DNA of 36,586 bases from Selenomonadaceae bacterium. Its GTDB lineage: Bacteria; Bacillota; Negativicutes; Selenomonadales; Selenomonadaceae. This document shows, in pieces, positions 24,027 to 31,955 of this stretch (the stretch's first letter is position 1; each line of letters opens with the position of its first letter). The notes below the pieces were generated by a model. The model was not told the origin of the DNA. It saw only the letters and a program-made list of their open reading frames with translations, and did not search any database. Location of the stretch: NCBI GenBank assembly GCA_017427545.1, contig JAFRSO010000005.1, positions 1 through 36,586 on the forward strand, written 5' to 3'. Position numbers and translations under genes: made by a program.

Positions 24027-25307
24027 TTATTTTATAAAGCGCAAAAATTTTTGAACATAATGCCATTGAAAATACGTCAGCAATTCATTTATCATCACCA
24101 CTTCTTTGCAATTTTTTAAGTGTTCTTGGAATCGCGGAATGATATTGTCTTGAGTCAGCTGAAGAATTTCTTTGCAAATCGGGAACGGTCGCGATAAAAT
24201 TTCCGGCAAAGCTTTTAAAAACATTTCAATTTCTGAACGTTTAATCGGATCAGCTTTAATCATCGTCCGATAAATCCAAGCAAGCGCGATTTCTTCTGCA
24301 GAGCGGTCACCAATTTTTATTTGAAACTTTTCCGCCACGGCTCGACACGTCAAAAAAGTTTCCAGCTTATCGACGAAAAATTCTCTATCATCATCTGCGG
24401 GCAAAGGTTGTGTCAGCGTTTGGACAAGAATATTTATTACGCGATTAGCTCTGTGTTCGTCACTCTCGAAAGAAAAATTTTCAGCGCGGGCGGCACGATA
24501 TTTTAAAATCCCTTCGTCAAAAACCTCGTTGCGATCGTAGCAGTGAAAATAAGTATTCTCTAAAACATAATTACAATCAGCTCGGCCTTTATTTTGTTTA
24601 AGTAAAAATTCTTCAAGACTTTTTACAATGTAATGATTAATGACGATTTTGTTTGCAAGAGGCGGCTCGTTTATCGCAAATAATATTTGCCCGCCATCAG
24701 AGTTTACCGTATATTTTCCATCTACGTAAAAATCAAAGTGCGGATTTAAAATGTGTGCAATACAACGAGGATTTGCAATGGTTTTAACCAAGACACTTCC
24801 AATTTTATTTCCGTCTTCATCAAGGAAAATCTGATTACTTTTTGCATGACGGGTGAATATTTCCAAGACACCGCGAGAATAATCAGCCTTTTCATGACCG
24901 TTGGAGCCGAAGCATTGCCAATTAATTCCCAACGCCGCCGCATTTGAATCATGCGATAAAATTTCGTCGATAACTTCAACAACGGGGCGATTGCTTTTCG
25001 GGAAGATAAACTCGTCCAAATCAATGAACGCCATGTATCGGCACTCGAAACGGTGTTTTTCAATGGCGTCGTTGTAAGCGGGATACATCATCAACTTGCC
25101 CGGCCAATCGGTCAGCGTAACCAAATTTTTCTCGACGTAAGGGGCAAGCACTTCTTTATAATCATCGGTGCTGTCATTGTTGTAAAGATAAAAATGTTCG
25201 ACGCCCGCAAGTAAATGATAGTCCAGCCACTCTTTGAGATAGCGACCCTCGTCCTTGAAAATCGCCACTACTGCCAAATCATACAAGAACAAATTTTTAT
25301 CGACCAT
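24027..25307 (-). CDS. GT92-like glycosyltransferase, copy 2
   Basis: 426 residues, first gene of the cluster. The first 145 or so residues are almost identical to copy 1 (differences mostly single residues such as DDYK for DDYA), and even the Shine-Dalgarno region GAGGTGATTTGC is the same. The segment from about 150 to 290 diverges strongly, and similarity returns at KLETFLTCRAVAEKFQIKIG. Same fold and likely reaction as copy 1, perhaps with a different acceptor. An in-frame TTG at 25361 would overlap the promoter-like element. Confidence 0.82.
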   Translation of the reverse strand: MVDKNLFLYDLAVVAIFKDEGRYLKEWLDYHLLAGVEHFYLYNNDSTDDYKEVLAPYVEKNLVTLTDWPGKLMMYPAYNDAIEKHRFECRYMAFIDLDEFIFPKSNRPVVEVIDEILSHDSNAAALGINWQCFGSNGHEKADYSRGVLEIFTRHAKSNQIFLDEDGNKIGSVLVKTIANPRCIAHILNPHFDFYVDGKYTVNSDGGQILFAINEPPLANKIVINHYIVKSLEEFLLKQNKGRADCNYVLENTYFHCYDRNEVFDEGILKYRAARAENFSFESDEHRANRVINILVQTLTQPLPADDDREFFVDKLETFLTCRAVAEKFQIKIGDRSAEEIALAWIYRTMIKADPIKRSEIEMFLKALPEILSRPFPICKEILQLTQDNIIPRFQEHLKNCKEVVMINELLTYFQWHYVQKFLRFIK

Positions 25308-25336
25308 GCAAATCACCTCGAATTTGTTTTGCAAGG

Positions 25337-25361
25337 GATATTTCCCTAATTTTTCCGTCAA
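25337..25361 (-). promoter_or_regulatory. Weak promoter/operator candidate of the GT92 cluster
   Basis: TTGACG at 25356-25361 is followed by AGGGAAATATCCCT, an inverted repeat covering the position of a -10 (TATCCC). No better -10 is visible. The palindrome could be an operator. Confidence 0.35.
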
Positions 25362-25389
25362 CCCTTTTAGCGGCCAAAAAAAATTTTTC

Positions 25390-25418
25390 TTGATTCTGAC
25401 TTCAGGTTAGGTTATAGT
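25390..25418 (+). promoter_or_regulatory. Putative sigma-A promoter of the deacetylase
   Basis: TTGATT (25390-25395), 17-base spacer and TATAGT (25413-25418). The start codon at 25461 gives a leader of about 35 bases with AAGGGG before the ATG. Confidence 0.65.
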
Positions 25419-25460
25419 TAGCGTCAAGTTTCAAAAGTTTCATAAGACAAGGGGTTTTGT

Positions 25461-26393
25461 ATGAAAAAAATTTTTTATTCAATGCTGTTGATTTTGTTGA
25501 CGACAAGTCTTATCGGTTGCGGGCAAAATCAACAATCTTCCAACGACGTGAATCAAATTCCGACAGAAGTCGCGACGCCTCAAGATTCGGAAAAAACTTC
25601 CGACGAGCCTCAAGAATCAGAACCTGCCCCACCCGCTCAAGCCGGCAAGGATTACATTTTGGCGGACGACGATTTGTCCAACCTTCAGCTTGACGACCCG
25701 ACTAAGCCCGTTTATGACAAATACATTCTTTGGGAGCGGCAGGAAAAGGGCTTGCCTTATGCCCTGCCATATCTTGAACCTTACGAGGAGGAGTCCGTTG
25801 TTTATCTGACTTTCGACGACGGCCCCGACGATAAAGTTACGCCGCAGATTTTGGACATCCTCAAGGCCGAGGGCGTCAAGGCGACTTTCTATGTTTGCGG
25901 CAACATGGTTGAAGCTTATCCCGAAGTGCTCAAACGCATTTTCAACGAAGGTCACGCTATCGGCAACCACAGCTACAATCACCGCTACGATCAAATTTAT
26001 GCAAGCCCGTGGAGTTTCATGGAACAGATTATCCAAACTGATAACGCTATCAAAAATGTTATAGGTGTCCGCCCATTCATAATTCGTGCACCAGGTGGCG
26101 TCGGCATGTTCAACGGCGATTATTGGTCGATGATTGACAGTTGCGGCTACGTCGAGCACGATTGGAACGCCTTAACCGAAGACGCTACGCCCTCCAAGCC
26201 TAACGCCTCTCAACAAGTCAACAACGTCTTGAAATATTTGGGCGACAATCCGCCACACTCCGTGATTATCCTCATGCACAGCAACAGCGATAAAGTCGAG
26301 ACCGTTAAAGCTCTGCCCGAAATAATTCACTTCCTGCGCGATTGGGGCTACAAATTCGGCGTCGTCACTCCGATGACCCCGCAGCCTTGGTGA
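25461..26393 (+). CDS. NodB-type polysaccharide deacetylase lipoprotein
   Basis: 310 residues. The N-terminal signal ends in lipobox LIGC with Cys20, so the protein is probably lipid-anchored, followed by a Ser/Pro/Glu/Gln-rich linker (21-62). The NodB domain has TFDDGPDD (D119, D120), the metal pair H170 and H174 in HAIGNHSYNH, RAPGG, DWNALTED and ILMHSN. It deacetylates N-acetylated sugars in the envelope, most likely peptidoglycan, although the substrate is inferred. It stands alone on + with its own promoter and terminator. Confidence 0.93.
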   Translation: MKKIFYSMLLILLTTSLIGCGQNQQSSNDVNQIPTEVATPQDSEKTSDEPQESEPAPPAQAGKDYILADDDLSNLQLDDPTKPVYDKYILWERQEKGLPYALPYLEPYEEESVVYLTFDDGPDDKVTPQILDILKAEGVKATFYVCGNMVEAYPEVLKRIFNEGHAIGNHSYNHRYDQIYASPWSFMEQIIQTDNAIKNVIGVRPFIIRAPGGVGMFNGDYWSMIDSCGYVEHDWNALTEDATPSKPNASQQVNNVLKYLGDNPPHSVIILMHSNSDKVETVKALPEIIHFLRDWGYKFGVVTPMTPQPW

Positions 26394-26407
26394 AACTGAA
26401 AACAAAA

Positions 26408-26446
26408 AGAAACTCCCGCCGATATCGACGGGAGATAGTTTTTTTA
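26408..26446 (+). terminator. Terminator between convergent genes
   Basis: CTCCCG pairs with CGGGAG around CCGATATCGA, followed by ATAGTTTTTTT on + and TTTCTTTTT on -, so it serves both the deacetylase and the small minus-strand gene. Confidence 0.88.
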
Positions 26447-26459
26447 TTATAGATTAATT

Positions 26460-26708
26460 TCACGCGGCATTATCCTCTTTCAAAACGTAACGCATATACA
26501 TCGGCAGCTTCTCAATCGTCTTGTCCAGGCGCGGATTTTTTCTCCAAAGATTATATTTGTGCAGTTCAGATTCCGAACGCCCGCTCTTGAAAAATTGATA
26601 GACGCCCTTTGAAAAATCTTGCGTAAACAGGTAGTAGCGTTTGCCGTTTGAAATAAGATAGAAGTGAAGCTTTTCGTTTAACTTGTTAACAGTAATTTTA
26701 TTCTTCAT
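26460..26708 (-). CDS. Small unknown basic protein
   Basis: 82 residues, not recognised. It is Lys, Tyr and Phe rich (FYLISNGKRYYLFTQDFSKG), with no signal peptide, Cys pair or nucleotide motif. AGGGGGA precedes the ATG, it ends at a good terminator and it is not overlapped by a better gene, so it is likely real. The basic, aromatic composition would suit a nucleic-acid-binding role, but this is only a guess. Confidence 0.6.
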   Translation of the reverse strand: MKNKITVNKLNEKLHFYLISNGKRYYLFTQDFSKGVYQFFKSGRSESELHKYNLWRKNPRLDKTIEKLPMYMRYVLKEDNAA

Positions 26709-26728
26709 GAAATGATTCCCCCTATGAA

Positions 26729-26755
26729 AGATTAGTGAAAAATTTTCCTCGTCAA
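26729..26755 (-). promoter_or_regulatory. Weak promoter candidate of the 82-residue gene
   Basis: TTGACG at 26750-26755 and TAATCT at 26729-26734 with a short 15-base spacer. The surrounding 135 bases otherwise hold only AT-rich sequence. Confidence 0.3.
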
Positions 26756-26843
26756 TATTTTAATCGAAAATTTTCCACTTGTCCATAAGAAGAAAGCAAT
26801 TCTTATGAAAAAATAATGATTCTCTAATCTTCTCCTAAAAATT

Positions 26844-27941
26844 TCAGCGGACGTAAATCGTCAAGGTGTTGTAAGTTAGTGATTGCAAAGTCAAATTGGC
26901 GTTCGTGACGGCTTGCAATTCGTTGAAGAGAGTTTGCGGGGAGCCGCTGTACATGACGGTAAAAACTGCGCGGCCGCCATCGTAGCTCGACAGGTTGACA
27001 TTTTTGGCACGGGGAATGTTGCCCAGACCGTTTTGGACGATACTAATTTTGGAAAAGTCCGCGCCATAAACGACGACTTCGACGCCCTGACGGCTGGTGT
27101 ACATGCCGGTTATCTGCTCGACGAAATAATTGCCCATTTGCTCACCCGCCGAGGCAAGAGCTTTTTTGGCGGCAATGGCCTCCGAATTGTCATAGGACGA
27201 GCCGTATTTACCGTCCGCCGCGATAACTTGTCCGGTCTTGACGATAAACATTTTCGCCTCAACGCGGGCACGACAAGCTTGCATATTTGTGCGCTGATTG
27301 CCGGGCAGATAGTTTCCCAAATCTCCGACGCCCTCCGAAAAACTTTCGCCGACAATCATAATGTCCACGCCGAATTTTTCAGCGGCCGCCTTCATCTGTG
27401 CAACGTTCATGCTCATCGGATTTTGATAGCTCAAGCCCGTACCGACCTCCGTGACGAAATTAAAGCCGGCGTTGAGGAGCGTTTTGACGATTGCAGTTTC
27501 ACCGCCCGAACCGCCGCCGACGTTGTAATTTAAATGCTGTTCGGGAACGTAGACTGCGATTTTCGGATTGCGCAGTTGGACGTTGATAATGCCGAGGCGC
27601 GTCAATTCACTCATGAGTTTGGAATTGGGCTGATCGTCGACAGTCGCGTTAATCGTAACGAGCCAACCGCCGCCTGAAGTTTGCTCACGACTTATGACGC
27701 GATATTCATTGATGAAGCCGCGAGACTGCGTATAAATTTGGTCGCTGATTAACATGCTGTTTTGGACGAGAGTTTCAGAATCGACGAGCACGCCCAAAGT
27801 ATCTTCAACCGCCGCCCGAAGTGCATCGTTTTCAGCCTCGGTAGCTGTCATGCCTCTGCCCGTGACGGTAACATTTTTTGCAAAGGCCGTCGTGCTAAAA
27901 ATCAGTAGCAGAGAAAAAATTATAATCGCGAATTTTTTCAT
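26844..27941 (-). CDS. Exported FlgT N-terminal-domain-like protein
   Basis: 365 residues with signal peptide (KKFAIIIFSLLLIFSTTAFA). Residues after it (GRGMTATEAENDALRAAVED, then SETLVQNSMLISDQIYTQSRGFINEYRV) match the N-terminal domain of flagellar assembly protein T. A second half has CsgG/TolB-like traits (IAVYVPEQHLN, VDIMIVGESF, ARVEAKMFIVKTGQVI). Its role is probably in the outer envelope. No flagellar gene is nearby, so a flagellar role is not shown. ATG chosen at 27941 with AGAGGAG upstream; the upstream gene ends 5 bp before, so the two are coupled. Confidence 0.75.
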   Translation of the reverse strand: MKKFAIIIFSLLLIFSTTAFAKNVTVTGRGMTATEAENDALRAAVEDTLGVLVDSETLVQNSMLISDQIYTQSRGFINEYRVISREQTSGGGWLVTINATVDDQPNSKLMSELTRLGIINVQLRNPKIAVYVPEQHLNYNVGGGSGGETAIVKTLLNAGFNFVTEVGTGLSYQNPMSMNVAQMKAAAEKFGVDIMIVGESFSEGVGDLGNYLPGNQRTNMQACRARVEAKMFIVKTGQVIAADGKYGSSYDNSEAIAAKKALASAGEQMGNYFVEQITGMYTSRQGVEVVVYGADFSKISIVQNGLGNIPRAKNVNLSSYDGGRAVFTVMYSGSPQTLFNELQAVTNANLTLQSLTYNTLTIYVR

Positions 27942-27946
27942 AACGA

Positions 27947-28804
27947 TCAACTCCTCTTAACCACGTCGCCCCTGTGAACTGTAACCGAAGAATTTTCCGT
28001 CCGACAAATCGCATAATCCTGCCCAACGTTGACGACTTTAATCTTGCCCAACTCCGTTTGCTTCATGGCAACAACTTTTCCGTTCACGACAATCGGTTCA
28101 CTTTCGCGGGCAACAATCAACATTTCACCGACCCTCAAACCCGCATTAGAGCCTTGGTCAATGTAAATGTCCGCACCGTTAATTTCGGCAATTCGGGCGC
28201 GGAATGGATTTATGCTGTCGAGTTCCTTAAGAAAATTTTCCGCCGCAACTTTGCAAGCATTGTGCAGGGCGTTACTGACATTTGAGCCGCTTTTGTTACC
28301 TTCAACGATATTTGCAACGATGACTTCGCCGGTAGTGTTGTCGACAATGCGGAACTCCAGCGCGATTTTTCCTTTGTACTGGTGAATATAATTTTCAGCC
28401 ATTGCGCCAATATCGCCCAATCCTAAAGCCGCGCCGATATGAGCCACGACACTTGCAGTAGGATTCGGTTCGACGACAGCCAGCGTGACTTTTCCGAGCA
28501 TTGAATAATCCGCGCCGCTCAACTTGCCCAACTCAACAGCTTTGCTTGGATCGACGGCGATATTTTGAAAACCTTGCTCCTTGAGGACAGTGCCCATTTG
28601 CGCCCGCTCAACGACGGTATAAAGTCCACTTGAATGAATCGCAACGATTAACTGCTCCGTCATAATTTCGGCAACTTTTTCCTCATCATAGCCCGAAATA
28701 TTTTCCAGGGGCATTACGGCGACAATTTTTTTCGACGCCTCACAAAAATTCAGCGAACAAACAATCACGAACGCCATCATCAGCGCAAAAAATTTTTTTA
28801 ACAC
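27947..28804 (-). CDS. CsgG-like envelope protein with FlgT C-terminal-like domain
   Basis: 285 residues. N-terminal signal sequence, cleavage probably near CEA/SKK; the LNFC sequence is a poor lipobox. The core (IVAVMPLENISGYDEEKVAEIMTEQL, LYTVVERAQM, GADYSMLGKV, KIALEFRIVDNTTGEVI) is CsgG/FlgT-middle-like. The end (RIAEINGADIYIDQGSNAGLRVGEMLIV) resembles the FlgT C-terminal domain. Start GTG with GGGAGGG 7 bases upstream. Together with the downstream gene the three FlgT-type parts are present, spread over two proteins. Confidence 0.8.
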   Translation of the reverse strand: MLKKFFALMMAFVIVCSLNFCEASKKIVAVMPLENISGYDEEKVAEIMTEQLIVAIHSSGLYTVVERAQMGTVLKEQGFQNIAVDPSKAVELGKLSGADYSMLGKVTLAVVEPNPTASVVAHIGAALGLGDIGAMAENYIHQYKGKIALEFRIVDNTTGEVIVANIVEGNKSGSNVSNALHNACKVAAENFLKELDSINPFRARIAEINGADIYIDQGSNAGLRVGEMLIVARESEPIVVNGKVVAMKQTELGKIKVVNVGQDYAICRTENSSVTVHRGDVVKRS

Positions 28805-28871
28805 GTCGGCTCCCTCCCCATAAATTTTTTTCTAAAATATATCAGACGTAAATTAAAAACTCAATAGAACG

Positions 28872-28908
28872 AAAAAGCCCCGCCAAAATTTTTTCTGACG
28901 GAGCTTTT
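28872..28908 (-). terminator. Rho-independent terminator after ptsI
   Basis: Minus strand AAAAGCTCCGTC and GGCGGGGCTTTTTC pair with G:U wobbles around AGAAAAAATTTT, ending in T5. Confidence 0.85.
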
Positions 28909-28950
28909 CATATTTACCGAACCGCGCAAGACGGACAAGGGTTTAAAAAA

Positions 28951-30672
28951 TTATCCGAGTGTGGCAAGATAATCCTTAATCTTGTCGCCGTCTTCCATCT
29001 CCATAACTTTATCGAGTATCTCTTTCGCCTTGGTGAAGGTGATGTTGCGAATACGTTCTTTGACACGCGGAATGGAGGGCGCGCTCATCGACAATTCTTT
29101 AATGCCCATAGCCATCAAAATAATTGCCGCGTTCGGGTCGGACGCCATTTCGCCGCACATTCCTGCCCACTTACCTTCCTTGTTGGCAGATTCAATCGTG
29201 CGCTTGATGAGGCGGAGTACTGCAGGGTTAAAATGATTATACAGATAAGAAATTTGAGCATTGCCGCGGTCAACAGCAAGCGTGTATTGGACGAGATCGT
29301 TTGTGCCGATTGAGAAGAAGTCGACATATTTGGCCAGTGCCGGAGCCATGACAGCTGCCGCGGGAGTTTCGACCATGATACCGACTTGAACGCTGTCGGA
29401 ATATTCCTTGCCTTCGTGGACGAGTTCCATTTTAGCTTCTTCGACGAATTGTTTTGCGGCGAGGAATTCAGAAACGTTGATAACCATCGGGAACATGATA
29501 GCCGCTTTACCGTAGACACCTGCGCGGAGAATTGCTTTGAGCTGGGGCATAAACAAATCACGACGCTGGAGGCTGATACGGATTGCGCGATAGCCGAGGA
29601 ACGGATTTTCTTCGGTGCCGACTTGGATATAGGGCAGGGGTTTATCGCCGCCGATATCCATTGTGCGAATAACGCAGAGGCCTTCGCCGTGAGTGACGGA
29701 CGCGCAGTGCTCAACAGCAGCTTTGTATTCTTTGAACTGATCCTCTTCCTTGGGAACGTCGGTTTTGCCCATGAAGACAAATTCTGAACGGAAGAGTCCG
29801 ACGCCGGTCGCGCCGAAGTTTTTAACAGCAGCGTCAGCATCAGCGGGCGAACCAATATTTGCGACGAGTTCAACTTCTTTGCCGTCGAGAGTGATGGCAG
29901 GTTTATCTTTCAGCTGTGCATAATGGGCTTTAAGTTCTTCCTGCTTCTTGATTTTCTCATCATAGCTTTCGCGTTCTTCGTCGGAGGGACGAATCAAAAT
30001 TTCACCGGTCTCACCGTCGAGGATAACGGGATCACCGTCAGCGATTTGGGCAATTCCGTCGCCAACGCCTACGACCGTCGGGATAGCGCGAGTCTTCGCA
30101 ATGATAACGGCATGAGCTGTGGTGGAGCCGACGCCGAGGATAACGCCCGCGATTTTGTCCGTGGGAAGTCCGGCGATAACGGAAGGTTCAATGTCCTTGC
30201 CCGCGACGATGACTTTGCCGACGATTTCGGGTTCTTTAATGCCGAGGAGATACTTTGCAATGCGTTTGCCGACGTCGCGCATATCGACTGCACGGCCGCG
30301 GAAATATTCATCTTCCATTGCCTCAAAGACTTGCGCAGTTGCTTCATAAGCGTCAAGGACAGCTTTGGGCGCGGAGCCGCTGACGTCGATTTGCTCATCA
30401 ATCGAACCGCTCATTGCAGGATCTTCGACCATCATGCGGTGCGCTTCGAGAATACCGGCCTGCTCATTGAGTTCTTGAGCTTTGAAATCGTCGATGCTCT
30501 TTTTGAGATTTGCGGCGACTTGAACGAGAGCTTCAGCAGCCTTTTTCTTTTCAGCAGCCTTAGTGCCGGGCTTATAAGCCACGAGATAGCCGTCAAGATT
30601 TTGTCCCGCGAGCAGAATGTTGCCGACTGCGATACCGGCAATTACGCCTTTGCCTTTAATTTTCTCTGCCAT
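28951..30672 (-). CDS. ptsI: PTS enzyme I
   Basis: 573 residues. Phosphotransfer from PEP to HPr, the first step of all PTS sugar uptake. The phosphorylated His is H187 in GVGSTTAHAVIIAKT (most family members have TSH, here TAH), followed by FRSEFVFMG, RTMDIGGDKPLPY, GTNDLVQYTLAVDRGN and MCGEMASDP. GGAGGAG 8 bases before ATG. It lies 147 bp after ptsH, an unusual distance filled by array k, and is followed by a good terminator. Confidence 0.97.
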   Translation of the reverse strand: MAEKIKGKGVIAGIAVGNILLAGQNLDGYLVAYKPGTKAAEKKKAAEALVQVAANLKKSIDDFKAQELNEQAGILEAHRMMVEDPAMSGSIDEQIDVSGSAPKAVLDAYEATAQVFEAMEDEYFRGRAVDMRDVGKRIAKYLLGIKEPEIVGKVIVAGKDIEPSVIAGLPTDKIAGVILGVGSTTAHAVIIAKTRAIPTVVGVGDGIAQIADGDPVILDGETGEILIRPSDEERESYDEKIKKQEELKAHYAQLKDKPAITLDGKEVELVANIGSPADADAAVKNFGATGVGLFRSEFVFMGKTDVPKEEDQFKEYKAAVEHCASVTHGEGLCVIRTMDIGGDKPLPYIQVGTEENPFLGYRAIRISLQRRDLFMPQLKAILRAGVYGKAAIMFPMVINVSEFLAAKQFVEEAKMELVHEGKEYSDSVQVGIMVETPAAAVMAPALAKYVDFFSIGTNDLVQYTLAVDRGNAQISYLYNHFNPAVLRLIKRTIESANKEGKWAGMCGEMASDPNAAIILMAMGIKELSMSAPSIPRVKERIRNITFTKAKEILDKVMEMEDGDKIKDYLATLG

Positions 30673-30700
30673 AAATTTTCTCCTCCAAAGACTTACACAA

Positions 30701-30800
30701 AAGGGGAGGCGGTCTTAGCTGTTAGCTTTTAGCTGCTAGCTGTTAGAATTTCTAATAGCTAATTGCTAACCGCTAGCCGCTAAATTCTCCTCCCCTAAAG
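30701..30800. repeat. Heptad array k with long inverted arms between ptsH and ptsI
   Basis: AAGGGGAGG at the left and CCTCCCCTAAAG at the right clamp a long stem. Inside are TTAGCTG and related units, centre TTAGAATTTCTAA, then CTAATAG, CTAATTG, CTAACCG, CTAGCCG. The predicted hairpin is about 90 bases within a presumed ptsH-ptsI transcript. Confidence 0.88.
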
Positions 30801-30819
30801 CGACATTGAACGTTCCGAA

Positions 30820-31086
30820 TTATTCTTCGCCGAATTTCGCGTCAATCATAGCCTTGAGCTGAGCAACTGCTTCCGCTTCGTCGGGACCGTCAGCACAAAT
30901 GGTGACCTCGGTGCCTTTTACCAAGCCCATGCTCATGATCATGAGAATGCTCTTTGCGTCGACAGTTTTGCCTTTAGCTTTGAGCTGGACTTTGGATTTG
31001 AACGAGGACGCTTTCTGCACGAACACCGATGCGGGGCGCGCATGAATACCGGTTTTGTTTTCAATGGTGGTTGTTGCTTCTGTCAT
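30820..31086 (-). CDS. ptsH: HPr phosphocarrier
   Basis: 88 residues with catalytic H15 (GIHARPAS) and regulatory S46 (AKSILMIMSMG), the latter the HPr kinase site used in Firmicute carbon catabolite control. It accepts phosphate from enzyme I and passes it to PTS EIIA proteins. GGAGAGGG precedes the ATG. No PTS permease lies in the window. The upstream 200 bases (to 31285) contain an 8-bp palindrome ACGGCCGT at 31128-31135 but no promoter I could assign with confidence. Confidence 0.97.
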   Translation of the reverse strand: MTEATTTIENKTGIHARPASVFVQKASSFKSKVQLKAKGKTVDAKSILMIMSMGLVKGTEVTICADGPDEAEAVAQLKAMIDAKFGEE

Positions 31087-31285
31087 TAGAAACCCTCTCC
31101 TATCTCTTATACAAAATATTGTTACTAACGGCCGTCACCCTTGGGGGGCAACTCTTTAATTTGTGCTATTCGCCAAACGCTTTTATGTTCCTGCTTGCCG
31201 ATAAAAAAATTTTCCAAAAATTTTCGGCGGGAATTTTAGCAGGATAAAAATTTTTTTCGGAGAAATCAACGATGATTGAAATTTA

Positions 31286-31395
31286 AATATCGGGGAGCTT
31301 GCAGTTAATGCTTAATGCATTTCGGACAGGCTGAGAGGAAGTTATGCACTTCGACCCGCGAACCTGATTCGGATAATGCCGACGTAGGAAAAGTA
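31286..31395 (+). ncRNA. TPP riboswitch (THI element)
   Basis: Conserved blocks are visible in order: CGGGGAGC, GGCTGAGAGG, ACCTGATTCGGATAATGCCGACGTAGGAA split by positions 31362-31390. CTGAGA (31331-31336) and GGATAATGCC (31371-31380) are the classical THI signatures. The variable P3 arm holds two TTAATGC heptads, similar to the arrays elsewhere. It controls the thiW-thiC pair by binding thiamin pyrophosphate. Exact ends are approximate. Confidence 0.93.
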
Positions 31396-31410
31396 ACGAC
31401 AACTCAACGG

Positions 31411-31443
31411 GAAGTCTCCGAATCATGGAGGCTTTTCGTTTTT
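31411..31443 (+). terminator. Riboswitch-controlled intrinsic terminator
   Basis: AAGTCTCC pairs with GGAGGCTT (one G:T) around GAATCAT, followed by TTCGTTTTT. It lies between the TPP aptamer and thiW, consistent with transcription attenuation when TPP is bound. Confidence 0.8.
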
Positions 31444-31455
31444 ATGGGGGATTTT

Positions 31456-31950
31456 ATGCGCGATGATTCGACAAAAAAATTGACGCTTGCGGCGGTGTTG
31501 ACGGCGGTAGCTGTCGTCGGCAGTCTGGTATCGTTTCCGATTTTAGGCAGCAGATGTGCGCCCGTTCAACACATGGTCAACGTCTTCTGCGCAGTGCTTT
31601 TAGGTTGGCGATACGGTGTCGGCGCGGCATTTACGGCAAGTTTGTTGCGAAATCTTTTGGGCTTGGGGACAATTTTTGCTTTCCCCGGTAGCATGATTGG
31701 AGCATTTTTGAGCGGCGTAGTTTATGCTCGGACGAAAAATATTTTGCTGACGGTTTTGGCTGAAGCATTCGGCACGGGGATTATCGGCGGACTTGCGGCT
31801 TATCCGATAGCAATTTTTATCCTCGGCAAAAATGCCGGCGACGTTGCATTTTATTTTTACGTCACGCCGTTTTTAATCTCGACGGTTTGCGGTTCAGTTA
31901 TCGCAGGTCTCGTCGTCAAGCGGTTCAAAAAATTTTTAATCGGAGAGTGA
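31456..31950 (+). CDS. thiW: ECF transporter S component ThiW
   Basis: 164 residues, about five hydrophobic segments. The ThiW signature [20 protein letters not shown] and [19 protein letters not shown] is clear. It is the substrate-binding membrane subunit for a thiamin precursor (thiazole type in the known family) and must share an ECF ATPase module encoded elsewhere. GGGGGA 4 bases before ATG 31456 fixes the start. It is the first gene behind the TPP riboswitch, and thiC starts 5 bases after its stop. Confidence 0.92.
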   Translation: MRDDSTKKLTLAAVLTAVAVVGSLVSFPILGSRCAPVQHMVNVFCAVLLGWRYGVGAAFTASLLRNLLGLGTIFAFPGSMIGAFLSGVVYARTKNILLTVLAEAFGTGIIGGLAAYPIAIFILGKNAGDVAFYFYVTPFLISTVCGSVIAGLVVKRFKKFLIGE

Positions 31951-31955
31951 TTTTC

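Noticed and set aside
26709..26843. A small RNA or further gene in the AT-rich gap
   Set aside because: No reading frame, terminator or conserved RNA motif could be supported; only a weak promoter-like pair is present.
31315..31455. ThiW or a leader peptide starting inside the riboswitch
   Set aside because: The bases are the TPP aptamer and terminator; the Shine-Dalgarno GGGGGA supports the start at 31456.
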